Source of the DNA: JAICJR01 sp963848495
GTDB lineage: Bacteria > Actinomycetota > Thermoleophilia > Solirubrobacterales > Thermoleophilaceae
Direction of reading: 5' to 3'
NCBI GenBank assembly: GCA_963848495.1
Contig: CAWKDV010000003.1
Span: 372,001-436,000, forward strand
DNA length: 64,000 nucleotides
Below, piece by piece: positions 7,577 through 15,456 of the stretch. The position numbers and the translations under genes were made by a program. Below the pieces are notes generated by a model. The model made no database searches. It worked only from the letters and a program-made list of their open reading frames with translations, and was not told where the DNA came from. The first letter of the stretch is position 1; each line of letters begins with the position of its first letter.

Positions 7577-9198
7577 TCGCGCACTATCTCAGCGAGAGGC
7601 CGGGTGTTCAGGACCTGCGCCGCGGTGGCGCCGCCACGGCGCGCGGTGGCCACGGCGAGCACGATGTTGTCGTAGCCGCGGGTGGAGTGCGCGTCGGTCG
7701 AGCAGACGATCTTCACGCCGGCGTCGAGCGCCTCACGCACGTGCTCGCCAGAGAGGTCGAGCCGGGGCGGGAGGCCGTTGACCTCCATCGCCACGCCCTG
7801 CTCCAGCGCCACCGCGAACGCCCGCTCGAGGTCGAGCGCGTTCTCGGGCCGCCGGGTGATGAGCCGGCCCGTCGGATGGCTGAGGCAGCTCACGTAGGGG
7901 TTGCGCAGCGCGTCCTCCACTCGCTTCGTCATCTCTCGCGCGGCCATGCGCTGGCCGCCGTGCACGCTTGCCTGCACCCAGTCGAGCTCCCGCAGGACCG
8001 CGTCGGGGAGGTCGAGCTCGCCGCCGGGCAGGATGTCGCACTCGATCCCCCGCAGCACCCGGAACGGCGTGAGGCGTTCGTTCAGCGCGGCGATCTCCTC
8101 GCCCTGCCGGCGGACGTCGTCGGGCGTGAGACCGCGCACCGCGCCCACCGCCGGCGTGTGGTCGCAGATGGCTACGTAGTCGTAGCCACGCTCGCGGGCC
8201 GCCAGCGCCATCTCCTCGACGCTCGCCCTCCCGTCGGACCAGGTCGTGTGGCAGTGGAGGTCGCCCCGGATCTCCCCCGCCTCGACGAGCGCCGGCGGCT
8301 CGCCGCTGAACGGCGCCTCGCGCAGCTCGGGCGGACACCAGGGGATGCCGAGAGCCGCGTACACGGCGTGCTCGTCGGGCGCGTCCGGCAGCGGCTCGAG
8401 CGCGGCCACGTACCCCGCCGAGCCCGTCGCGCGCACGAGCTCGGTGCCGAACGCCTCGGGCCGGGCCGCCACCACCTCGAGCGGCACGCCCTCCACCGTC
8501 ACGCCCACCGCCCGGCGCTCGCCCTGCTCGAGGATGGCGACCACCTGCGGCAGCAACGCGAAGCGCGCCAGCAGCGCAGCGGGGTCCGCCGCGGGGCACA
8601 CCACGGCGAGCTGTTCGCAGGCGTCGCGCCAGCGGCGCGCGTCCCCGGCCGGCGCGCCGTCCAGGGCCTCGGCCACCCCGCCCACCAGCTCCCACGCCCG
8701 GTTCAGGAGCAGCGCGCGGCGTGGACGGTGCGGCTCCTCGCGGGACAGCGCACCCAGCAGCCGCTGCTCGGTCTTCGCCCCGATGCCCGGCACCGCGCGC
8801 AGCCGCCCGGCCGCCGCCGCCTCGCGCAATTCGTCCCCCGTGCGTATGTCCAGGGCGCGGGCGATCTCGAGCGAGCGCTTGGCGCTGAGCCCGAGATAGA
8901 GGCCGAGCCCTACCAGATCGGGCCGCAGCTCACGTTCGAGCTCGGCCAGCTCGGCGATCTCGCCGGTCTCGACCAGCTCGCGCAGGCGCCGCTCGATGCT
9001 GGGCCCGATCCCCCGCAGCCTGCGCACCTGGCCGGAGCGGACGAGGCCGGCCACCGGGACCTGAGCCGCGCGCACGGTCTCCGCGGCCCGCCGGTATGCG
9101 CGCGGGGTGTAGGGGTTCGCGTCCGCGAGCTCGAGCAGCGCGGCGAAGGCCTCGAGGCGCTCGGCAATGGCCGCGTTGTCGAGATCCGCTCCGCTCAC
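7573..9198 (-). CDS. polX: PolX-like protein with intact PHP phosphoesterase and degenerate polymerase site
   Basis: 541 residues with bacterial PolX architecture: helical 8-kDa domain with HhH motifs (RGIGPSIERRL about 62-72, VPGIGAKTEQRLL about 136-148), a family-X nucleotidyltransferase region (about 165-275) and a C-terminal PHP domain (about 308-541). PHP metal ligands are present: H315 and H317 in DLHCHT, D322, H347 in CDHT, H413, H441, and D502/H504 in STDAHS. In the polymerase palm the usual GSxRR...DxD stretch reads GDARRWRDACEQLAVV (185-200) and the third aspartate position appears to be E241, so the catalytic aspartates look lost (alignment by eye). The protein is therefore likely a PHP phosphoesterase/exonuclease in repair rather than a polymerase. 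It overlaps the downstream binding-fold gene by 4 bp. Confidence 0.85.
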   Translation of the reverse strand: MSGADLDNAAIAERLEAFAALLELADANPYTPRAYRRAAETVRAAQVPVAGLVRSGQVRRLRGIGPSIERRLRELVETGEIAELAELERELRPDLVGLGLYLGLSAKRSLEIARALDIRTGDELREAAAAGRLRAVPGIGAKTEQRLLGALSREEPHRPRRALLLNRAWELVGGVAEALDGAPAGDARRWRDACEQLAVVCPAADPAALLARFALLPQVVAILEQGERRAVGVTVEGVPLEVVAARPEAFGTELVRATGSAGYVAALEPLPDAPDEHAVYAALGIPWCPPELREAPFSGEPPALVEAGEIRGDLHCHTTWSDGRASVEEMALAARERGYDYVAICDHTPAVGAVRGLTPDDVRRQGEEIAALNERLTPFRVLRGIECDILPGGELDLPDAVLRELDWVQASVHGGQRMAAREMTKRVEDALRNPYVSCLSHPTGRLITRRPENALDLERAFAVALEQGVAMEVNGLPPRLDLSGEHVREALDAGVKIVCSTDAHSTRGYDNIVLAVATARRGGATAAQVLNTRPLAEIVRE

Positions 9199-9315
9199 GC
9201 CCGCAACGATGCCGCAAGCGCTACGGGAAACGTGCAGCCGGAATGTCCGGAGCTACGGATGACGCCTTCGCGGCTCCGTGGCAGCCTCCCGACCACTGCG
9301 ATGAGGGAGGTAGTC

Positions 9316-9516
9316 ATGGGGGAATCGTGCGTGCTCGACTTCGTGAGCCACGAGGTGATCCGGCAGCGCGCGCGTGACCTTGCCGAGGCCGACCTGAACG
9401 ACGTCGAGCGGGTGCAGAAGCTCCTTTACCAGCTGCACGTTGCCATCGCCCGCCACTTCGCCGAGGCCGAGCTGATGGTCACCTCAACCTGGGACGACGC
9501 CCCACCTGCGGCGTAG
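9316..9516 (+). CDS. Small hypothetical helical protein
   Basis: 66 residues, start ATG 9316 chosen because GGGAGG (9305-9310) lies five bases upstream; an ATG at 9301 overlaps that site. Composition and pattern (RQRARDLAEADLNDVERVQK, LLYQLHVAIARHFAEAELM) predict two amphipathic helices. The tail vaguely recalls hemerythrin helices (HVAIARHFAEAE) but is too short and lacks the ligand set. Divergent from polX. Not recognised. Confidence 0.55.
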   Translation: MGESCVLDFVSHEVIRQRARDLAEADLNDVERVQKLLYQLHVAIARHFAEAELMVTSTWDDAPPAA

Positions 9517-9564
9517 GAGCGACAGCCGGGCTAGTGTGGAGCCAGGACACGGATCTGGCTCCCG

Positions 9565-10668
9565 TTGGGCTCATCGGACTGGCATCTCGGCCCACTGACC
9601 CGCCGCCGTCTGCTCGCGGGCGGCGCGCTTGCGCTCGGCGCCGCCGCGGCCGGCGAGCTCGCCTCGCCCTGGCTGGGCGGCCGCCGGACCGTGATCGCGG
9701 CCACGCCGGCCCGCTGCGTCAGCCTCGGCGCGAACGGCGTGATCAACCCGGGCAGCAGCCAGGACTACCGCAGCTGCCGCGAGCTCCTGCTCGGCACGCG
9801 CACGAGCTGGGTGCGCATCTGGGCCGACTGGCCGAGCCTGCAACCTGAGCCCGACAGGGCACCCGACCGCGGCGGCGGCGCCTGGCGCGTGCGCGAGCTC
9901 GACCGCCAGATCGCCCAGGCGGGCGCGGACGGGATCAGGGTGATCCTCACCGCCTACCGCTTCCCCACCTGGGCCAGCGGCGCGTCGGCGGGCGACCCGC
10001 ACCCGCTGTTCAAGCTCCCGCTCGACGTGGGGCCCGGCAGCCACTGGGCGGGCTGGATCGAGTTCCTGCTCCGGCGCTACGCCGGCAGGATCGCCGGCCT
10101 CGAGCTCGTGAACGAGCCGAACGGCCAGGTGTGGCCGCGCGCCGGCGCCCACGTGACGGTGGCACGGATGTTCCAGACGGCTCAGGCGCTCCGGGTCGCG
10201 CGCTGGCCGCTCCTGATCGGCCCGGCCACATCGGACGCGCCCGAGGCGGCCCCGGCCGCGTTCACGGGCGCGCTGCTCGGCGAGCTCGACCGGATCGGCT
10301 TCGAGCCGGGTCGCGGCTTCGCCTGGGCCCACCACAACTACACGGACGTCGAGCACGACCGGGGCACGGGCGTGGAGCAGATCCTGAGCGCGCTCGAGGG
10401 CCGCTGGCATGGACGCCCCGGCCTGCTGATCACCGAGGGCGGCGCGCGGCTCACGAAGCTTGACCAGCTCTACCCGAGCGATGATCCGCTGGCCAAGCAG
10501 GCCGACCTGATCCGGGCCAACAGGCGCCGCCTGAGCCGCACGCCGGGCGTGCTGATGCTCGGCCAGTACCTCTTCTACACCGACCCCGCGTTCGACTGCG
10601 GCCTATGCGAGGCGGACGGCGCAAAGCGCCCTGCATACGAGGCCTGGGCCGGGTTCGACATTCTGTAG
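9565..10668 (+). CDS. Tat-exported clan GH-A glycoside hydrolase
   Basis: 367 residues, TTG start (the only one available after an in-frame stop at 9532). A twin-arginine signal (LTRRRLLAGG, residues 11-20) is followed by a hydrophobic run and a likely cleavage region before residue 45. The (beta/alpha)8 catalytic domain carries the acid/base E184 in LELVNEPNG and nucleophile E291 in LLITEGGARL. No carbohydrate-binding module is visible. This is the only Tat substrate among the seven GH-A proteins of the window. Polysaccharide substrate unknown. It stands alone, 21 bases before the BlaI gene. Confidence 0.8.
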   Translation: MGSSDWHLGPLTRRRLLAGGALALGAAAAGELASPWLGGRRTVIAATPARCVSLGANGVINPGSSQDYRSCRELLLGTRTSWVRIWADWPSLQPEPDRAPDRGGGAWRVRELDRQIAQAGADGIRVILTAYRFPTWASGASAGDPHPLFKLPLDVGPGSHWAGWIEFLLRRYAGRIAGLELVNEPNGQVWPRAGAHVTVARMFQTAQALRVARWPLLIGPATSDAPEAAPAAFTGALLGELDRIGFEPGRGFAWAHHNYTDVEHDRGTGVEQILSALEGRWHGRPGLLITEGGARLTKLDQLYPSDDPLAKQADLIRANRRRLSRTPGVLMLGQYLFYTDPAFDCGLCEADGAKRPAYEAWAGFDIL

Positions 10669-10689
10669 AGGCTCCCCTAGACTGGCCGC

Positions 10690-11076
10690 ATGCCGAAGCG
10701 CGCTGCAGCCGCTCGCGGTGGTCTCCAGGACGAGGTGATGGCCGCGGTCTGGACCCTGCGTGAGGCCTCGGTCGAGGACGTGCGCTCGCAGCTCTCCCGC
10801 CCCGACCTCGCCTACACCACCGTGCACACGGTGCTCAACCGGCTCGTCCACCGCGGCCTGATCCAGCGCGTGACCCAGGACGGCGGCCAGGTCTACCGGC
10901 CCCGGCTCGACGAGGCCGAGCACATCGCCCGCGCTTTCGACGAGCGCCTCGGGGCCACCTCCCCAAGCGTGCGGGAGGAGGCGCTCAAGAACCTCGTGGA
11001 CCGGCTCGATGACAGCGAGCTCGGCAGCATCGCCGCGTACGCGGACCGCATCAAGCGGCAACGGTCCTCAGGGTGA
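10690..11076 (+). CDS. BlaI/MecI/CopY-type winged-helix repressor
   Basis: 128 residues. Family hallmarks: LQDEVMAAVWTLREASVEDVR at the N-terminus, the recognition-helix segment LAYTTVHTVLNRLVHRGLI, then the wing and a C-terminal dimerisation helix pair. TAGACT lies six bases before the ATG, compatible with a leaderless -10, common in Actinobacteria. It overlaps the following M56 protease gene by 4 bp (ATGA), the standard regulator/sensor pair. BlaI proteins are inactivated by cleavage when their partner protease is triggered, often by cell-wall antibiotics. Likely target sites are the paired dyads at 12096-12127, downstream of the pair. Confidence 0.88.
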   Translation: MPKRAAAARGGLQDEVMAAVWTLREASVEDVRSQLSRPDLAYTTVHTVLNRLVHRGLIQRVTQDGGQVYRPRLDEAEHIARAFDERLGATSPSVREEALKNLVDRLDDSELGSIAAYADRIKRQRSSG

Positions 11077-12047
11077 CCGAGGTCGACCTCGCGGCGATCG
11101 TTGTCTTCGCCGCACTGATCGCCACTCCGCATCTGCTGCCGCTGCAACGGGTGGCGCCGGCGAGCGCCGCCGCGGTCTGGTTCCTCGCGCTCTGCCTGCG
11201 TGCGCTGGGCGCCGCGGCGCTGGCCGCCTACATGCTGCTCTACCTCCCCCAGACCGACCGCTTCGCCGGCGCCGCGAACCTCTGCATCAGCTTCACGCTC
11301 CCGCTCGTCGGCCTCCATCTGCACGTGCCGGGCCTGCGCGTGGCTCAGGGAGCCGCGATCGTCCCTGCGCTCCTGCTCGTGGGCTCGCTCGTGTGGGCCG
11401 CCTTCTCTCTTCTGCGCGCGCGCATCTACGCGCAGCGGCTCATGGGGAAGCTGGCCGTGGGGAACGGGCCGCTCGGAAGCACGGTGCTCGAGAGCGAGGA
11501 GGTGGTGCTGGCGGTGACCCGTCTGGGCCCGCCGCGCGTGCTCGTCTCGGGAACCACGCTCGCCACGCTCGACCCGGAGGAGCTCACGGCCGGCCTGCAG
11601 CACGAGCTCGGCCACCTGCGGCGCGCACATCGCCCCGTGCTCTTTGCCGCCTCGGTGCTGAAGGCGCTGGCGCGCTGGCAGCCCGGAGCGGCCGCCGCCT
11701 ACCGCGAGCTCTGCTTCAGCCTCGAGCGCGACGCCGACGACTACGCGCTCGGCCAGACGCGCAACCCGCTGGCCCTCGCCGGCGCCATCTGCAAGTCCGC
11801 GGTGGCTCAGGGCGGACGAGCGCCGGTGCTGGGGATCGGCGGCAGGAGCCGCGTGAGCGTCCGCCTCGACTACCTGCTGGCGGGCGGCCGCCGCAGCACG
11901 AGCGTGAGGCTCGAGAACGCCACCCGCCTGCTCGCCGCCACGATGATCGGGCTCACGCTCTTCATCGCCGTCGCGGCCCCCGTCTGGGCGATCGCCAGGC
12001 CCGGAACCCTGCCGCATTTCCCAAGCGCAGCCGGCTGGCGTTGCTAA
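11073..12047 (+). CDS. M56 (BlaR1-like) membrane zinc metalloprotease
   Basis: 324-residue membrane protein with helices near residues 5-22, 33-57, 68-85, 94-115 and 288-310. The zinc-protease motif is HELGH (H177, E178, H181) in LQHELGHLRRAH, with a downstream ERDADDYAL helix supplying further ligands. It lacks the large extracellular penicillin-binding sensor of classical BlaR1, as is usual in Actinobacteria. Coupled to the BlaI gene by a 4-bp overlap; it presumably cleaves that repressor in response to an unknown envelope signal. Confidence 0.85.
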   Translation: MTEVDLAAIVVFAALIATPHLLPLQRVAPASAAAVWFLALCLRALGAAALAAYMLLYLPQTDRFAGAANLCISFTLPLVGLHLHVPGLRVAQGAAIVPALLLVGSLVWAAFSLLRARIYAQRLMGKLAVGNGPLGSTVLESEEVVLAVTRLGPPRVLVSGTTLATLDPEELTAGLQHELGHLRRAHRPVLFAASVLKALARWQPGAAAAYRELCFSLERDADDYALGQTRNPLALAGAICKSAVAQGGRAPVLGIGGRSRVSVRLDYLLAGGRRSTSVRLENATRLLAATMIGLTLFIAVAAPVWAIARPGTLPHFPSAAGWRC

Positions 12048-12062
12048 CGGATCTTTAACGCA

Positions 12063-12085
12063 ATGGTGTGGCACGACCACACCAT
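12063..12085. promoter_or_regulatory. Perfect 9-bp dyad after the BlaI/M56 operon
   Basis: ATGGTGTGG (12063-12071), five-base loop, CCACACCAT (12077-12085). It may be a U-less terminator of the BlaI/M56 operon or an operator for the FkbM genes; the sequence alone does not decide. Confidence 0.5.
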
Positions 12086-12095
12086 CGGTGGTATC

Positions 12096-12127
12096 TCTAC
12101 ATTTCGTAGACTCTACGTCGCGTAGAG
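12096..12127. promoter_or_regulatory. Two BlaI-like boxes upstream of the FkbM genes
   Basis: Two tandem dyads of form TCTAC-N5-GTAGA: 12096-12110 and 12112-12126, the second extended to CTCTACG-TCG-CGTAGAG (12111-12127). Centres are 16 bases apart. CTAC/GTAG half-sites match the general style of BlaI/MecI/CopY operators (TACA/TGTA cores). They lie 29 bases before the first FkbM gene and downstream of the BlaI/M56 pair. Confidence 0.6.
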
Positions 12128-12155
12128 CCCTGAGACCTGAAATCGGAGCCACCGT

Positions 12156-12974
12156 ATGCCTAGCCTGTCCCGACTCATCCGGCGGGGTCGCGCACATCTC
12201 GCTCAGCGCCGCCGCACCGCCGACTTCGCGGCCGAGCTGAACCCGCATCCGCGTCCCGACCTGCTCGCCGTGGGCGACCTCGGCTACGGCGGCTACCTGC
12301 TGCCGTCCTCCCTGCTCGGGCCCGACAGCGTCTGCTTCCTGGCCGGCACGGGCGAGGACATCTCCTTCGATCTCGGCGTGATCGCCCGCTTCGGCTGCAC
12401 GGTCCACGCCCTGGACCCGGTGCCGCGTGCCGCCGAGCACGTGGCGGGCGCCGCGGCCCACGAGCCGCGGCTCGTCTTCCACCCGGTGGCGCTGTGGTCG
12501 TCCGACGAAACGCTCACCTTCCACGCCCCGCGCGAGGAGGGCTACGTGTCGCAGTCGGCGATCAACCTGCACGACACGGAGCCGGACTTCAGCGCTCAGG
12601 CGCGCTCGGTTGCGTCGCTCATGGCGGAGCTTGGCCGGGATCACATCGACCTCCTGAAGATCAGCGCCGAGGGGTCCGAGTACGAGATCCTCGACCACGT
12701 CCTGGCCGAGTCGATCGACGTGCGCGTCCTCTGCGTCGAGTACGCGCAGCCGGCGCCGCTCGAGCGGGTGCTCGACTCGATCAAGCGCCTCGAGTCGGCC
12801 GGCTACGAGCTGGCGGCCGCCAGCGCCCGCACCTGGAACTGGAAGCTCACGTTCGTGGGTTCGCGCGCCGGTGAGCAGGAGGCTGCACCGGCAACGGCGG
12901 AGAGGCACGACGCCCATCACGGCAGGCAGCGGTCGGCGGCGGGACGCACCACGCACACCCGCGCCCAGGCATGA
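12156..12974 (+). CDS. FkbM-family methyltransferase
   Basis: 272 residues. The core matches FkbM SAM-dependent O-methyltransferases: GDLGYGGYLLP, a SAM-site strand ending GTGEDISFDL followed by CTVHALDPVPRA (acidic ribose contact), HPVALWSSDETL, and the signature DLLKISAEGSEYEIL. About 30 C-terminal residues after WKLTFVGSRA are low-complexity. The gene overlaps a second FkbM gene by 4 bp; the two proteins share layout (INLHDTEPDF against HLYDTEDYVDL) and probably arose by duplication. FkbM enzymes usually methylate sugar hydroxyls in glycans or natural products. BlaI-like boxes upstream suggest induction by envelope stress. Confidence 0.8.
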   Translation: MPSLSRLIRRGRAHLAQRRRTADFAAELNPHPRPDLLAVGDLGYGGYLLPSSLLGPDSVCFLAGTGEDISFDLGVIARFGCTVHALDPVPRAAEHVAGAAAHEPRLVFHPVALWSSDETLTFHAPREEGYVSQSAINLHDTEPDFSAQARSVASLMAELGRDHIDLLKISAEGSEYEILDHVLAESIDVRVLCVEYAQPAPLERVLDSIKRLESAGYELAAASARTWNWKLTFVGSRAGEQEAAPATAERHDAHHGRQRSAAGRTTHTRAQA

Positions 12975-13672
12975 GCAGCGCCGTCGCACGGCTGCGTCCC
13001 GCGAAGGTGCGGAGTGCGTTGCGGCGGCGCTGGTTCGAACGCCGCCTGGGCCGGGTGAAGGCCGACCCGGGCAACGGGCTGGTGACGCTCGGCAGCGACT
13101 ATGGCGGCTGGACGATCCCCGACGTCGTCGAGCCGTCCTGGACCTGCTACTGCGTCGGCGCAGGCGGCGACATCAGCTTCGAGCGTGAGCTGATGGGCCG
13201 CTACGGCGCGACCGCACGCTCCTTCGAGCCCGACGAGGACTACATCCGGCGGGCCGAGGTGGATCCCGAGCACGCGGCGCGCTACTCGAAGCACCAGGTG
13301 GCGGTGGCCACGGCCGACGGGCCCGTGCGGATGCAGCGCACCCACATCCCCGGCAGCCGCTCGCTCTCCCCCGTGCACCTCTACGACACCGAGGACTACG
13401 TGGACCTGCCGGGCCGCACGATCGCATCGCTGATGCAGGAACTCGGCGACGAGCGCATCGCGCTGTTGAAGATCGACGTCGAGGGCGGGGAGTACGAGCT
13501 GATGCCGACGCTCGACCTCCCGGCGCTCGGCGTCCGCGTCTTCTGCATCCAGCTCCACCACACGGGCAGCGTCCGCCAGGCTCACGAGCTGATCGAGCGG
13601 CTCCGCGAGCAGGGCTACAGGCTCGTGGTATCCGAGCCCACCGTCCGGCTGACGTTCATCCGCGACGGCTAG
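12971..13672 (+). CDS. FkbM-family methyltransferase (second copy)
   Basis: 233 residues, translationally coupled to the preceding FkbM gene. Motifs: SDYGGWTIPD, VGAGGDISFERELM (SAM loop), ARSFEPDEDYIRRAE, and ALLKIDVEGGEYELM, the latter nearer the family consensus (KIDVEG) than the upstream copy. Soluble, no signal peptide. Probably acts with its neighbour on two positions of one glycan (inference). A GC-rich hairpin follows about 50 bases after the stop. Confidence 0.82.
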   Translation: MSSAVARLRPAKVRSALRRRWFERRLGRVKADPGNGLVTLGSDYGGWTIPDVVEPSWTCYCVGAGGDISFERELMGRYGATARSFEPDEDYIRRAEVDPEHAARYSKHQVAVATADGPVRMQRTHIPGSRSLSPVHLYDTEDYVDLPGRTIASLMQELGDERIALLKIDVEGGEYELMPTLDLPALGVRVFCIQLHHTGSVRQAHELIERLREQGYRLVVSEPTVRLTFIRDG

Positions 13673-13722
13673 TCACACCGCTTTCACCCGATCGACACAG
13701 GGCGGTAACGACCTGGCCCCAG

Positions 13723-13752
13723 GCGGGACGGGCGTCGTACTTAGCGTCCCGC
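13723..13752 (+). terminator. GC-rich hairpin after the FkbM pair
   Basis: GCGGGACG (13723-13730) pairs with CGTCCCGC (13745-13752) across a 14-base loop. It lacks a U-tail, like many actinobacterial terminators. It could also be part of the leader of the next gene. Confidence 0.4.
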
Positions 13753-13785
13753 GGCGACTCGTTCCCTTTCAATAAGGAGGCACGG

Positions 13786-15453
13786 ATGCGACGACTCGTC
13801 GCTGCCGTAGCAGTCGCCGCTGTCGCACTGGGCGTGGCGGTTGCAGAGGCCTGGCCACAGGCCCAGATCTCGCAAGGCGTCGCCTCGGCGAACGCCAAGG
13901 CGGGCCATCCACCCAACGTGCTCGCCGCGGGCTTCAGCCTGCGCCCGATCGCCCAGGGCTCGGACCAGCTCGAGAACCCGACCGGCGTCTATGACACGTT
14001 CGGCTTCCTGAACGACGGCGCCCCGCCGAACCTCGAGGCCACGAAGACGGAGCCCGACCAGAACACCTACCTGGTGTTCAAGAAGTCGCCGGGCGGACCC
14101 ACGCCGGGCTACGACTACGGGCACCACTTCCTGTTCCAGTTCCATGAGGCGGGCGGCGACCACGCGTTCGTCACACGCATCAACCTCGACGTGAGCGACC
14201 CGACCCATCGCATCACGCTGCTCACGCCGGGTGACGGCAAGACGACCGGCTTCAACTCGGGCGACGGCTCGACCTGGGACCCGTTCGCCAAGGTGCTCCT
14301 CTACTCCCAGGAGGCCAGCCCGACGACGGGCGGCGTGATCGAGCAGTCACCGTTCTGGAGCTCGAGCACCCCACCTGCTGTGAAGGACCTCTACGGCAGC
14401 ATGGGCCGCGGCGGCTTCGAGGGCATCCACCCCGACGGCAAGGGCAACATCATCATCGTCGAGGACGCGAGCGGCCAGACGGTGCCGATCGACCCGAACG
14501 ACCCGAACAGCGCGAAGACGGCGAAGCAGCCGAACTCGTTCGTCTACCGCTTCGTGCCCGACCAGGCGGGCGACCTCACCAAGGGGAAGCTGCAGGTGCT
14601 CCAGGTGACGATCGACAAGCAGGTCCTGACGTTCACCTGCACCGCCACGCCCACGAGCTGCCCAGCCTCGCCGGCGCAGGGCTCCGGTGACGTGTTCTCG
14701 CCCGCGCAGCTCAAGCTGCACTCGGGCAGCTCGTTCCCGGTCAGGTGGGTCACGATCCACAACACCTCGACCGACGGCACGGCGCCGTTCGACGCCAACG
14801 CCGCCGCGAAGGGCATCAACAGCGAGGGCAACAAGGGCACCCCGTTCCAGCGGCCGGAGAACGGCTCGTTCCAGCCGGGGACCGGCTTCAGGACGTTCTT
14901 CTTCGACGAGACCGGAGATACGAACGCGAAGTCGGACACCCCGGCCCTCGACCAGCGGGGCCACTGGGGCTCGATCTTCCGCATCAGGCTCTCTTCGGAC
15001 CTGAACAGCGGCACGATCGACGCGTTCGTGGTCGGCGATGCGGACCACGCCTCCTTCGACAACACGACCTTCCTCTCGAAGAACGTGCTGCTCGTTGGGG
15101 AGGATCGCGGCGACGGGCTCCACACCCAGCTCAACAAGCTGGACTCGGTGTGGGCCTACGACGTGAGCAAGACGTCGGCCTCGGCCAAGCGGTTCATCGC
15201 CCTCGGGCGCGATCCCGCCTCGGAGACCGACTCGAACATCGGAGCGCTGGCGTGCCTCGCCACCACTCCGCCGTCGTGCGGTTTCACCTTCCAGAACGAA
15301 GGCGACAACGAGCCGACCGGCGTGTTCGCCTCGGACGGCGACTCGTCAAAGGGCGGGCTGCTCGGCACGAAGGCTCCCAACCCTGACAGGGAGGGTGTGT
15401 TCGTCACCCAGCAGCATGGTGAGAACCACGTCTGGGAGATCGTCCAGAAGTAG
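13786..15453 (+). CDS. Exported PhoX/DUF839-like protein
   Basis: 555 residues, strong ribosome site AAGGAGG before ATG 13786. Signal peptide of about 20 residues (VAAVAVAAVALGVAVAEA). The body resembles the PhoX/DUF839 beta-propeller family: a GFEGIHPDGKGNIIIVEDAS segment and a NSFVYRFVPD strand, with regular acidic turns (DETGDTNAKSD, GDADHASFDN, GEDRGDG) compatible with calcium or iron binding. PhoX enzymes are calcium/iron phosphatases, but the phosphate-site residues cannot be verified by eye, so phosphatase activity is only possible. Convergent with the subtilisin gene, the stop codons three bases apart. Confidence 0.65.
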   Translation: MRRLVAAVAVAAVALGVAVAEAWPQAQISQGVASANAKAGHPPNVLAAGFSLRPIAQGSDQLENPTGVYDTFGFLNDGAPPNLEATKTEPDQNTYLVFKKSPGGPTPGYDYGHHFLFQFHEAGGDHAFVTRINLDVSDPTHRITLLTPGDGKTTGFNSGDGSTWDPFAKVLLYSQEASPTTGGVIEQSPFWSSSTPPAVKDLYGSMGRGGFEGIHPDGKGNIIIVEDASGQTVPIDPNDPNSAKTAKQPNSFVYRFVPDQAGDLTKGKLQVLQVTIDKQVLTFTCTATPTSCPASPAQGSGDVFSPAQLKLHSGSSFPVRWVTIHNTSTDGTAPFDANAAAKGINSEGNKGTPFQRPENGSFQPGTGFRTFFFDETGDTNAKSDTPALDQRGHWGSIFRIRLSSDLNSGTIDAFVVGDADHASFDNTTFLSKNVLLVGEDRGDGLHTQLNKLDSVWAYDVSKTSASAKRFIALGRDPASETDSNIGALACLATTPPSCGFTFQNEGDNEPTGVFASDGDSSKGGLLGTKAPNPDREGVFVTQQHGENHVWEIVQK

Positions 15454-15456
15454 CGC

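Noticed and set aside
10893..12989. A 698-codon open frame on the minus strand
   Set aside because: It lies antisense to BlaI, M56 and FkbM genes, has no family-like motif and an Arg/Glu/Gly-biased composition typical of the open third frames in high-GC DNA.
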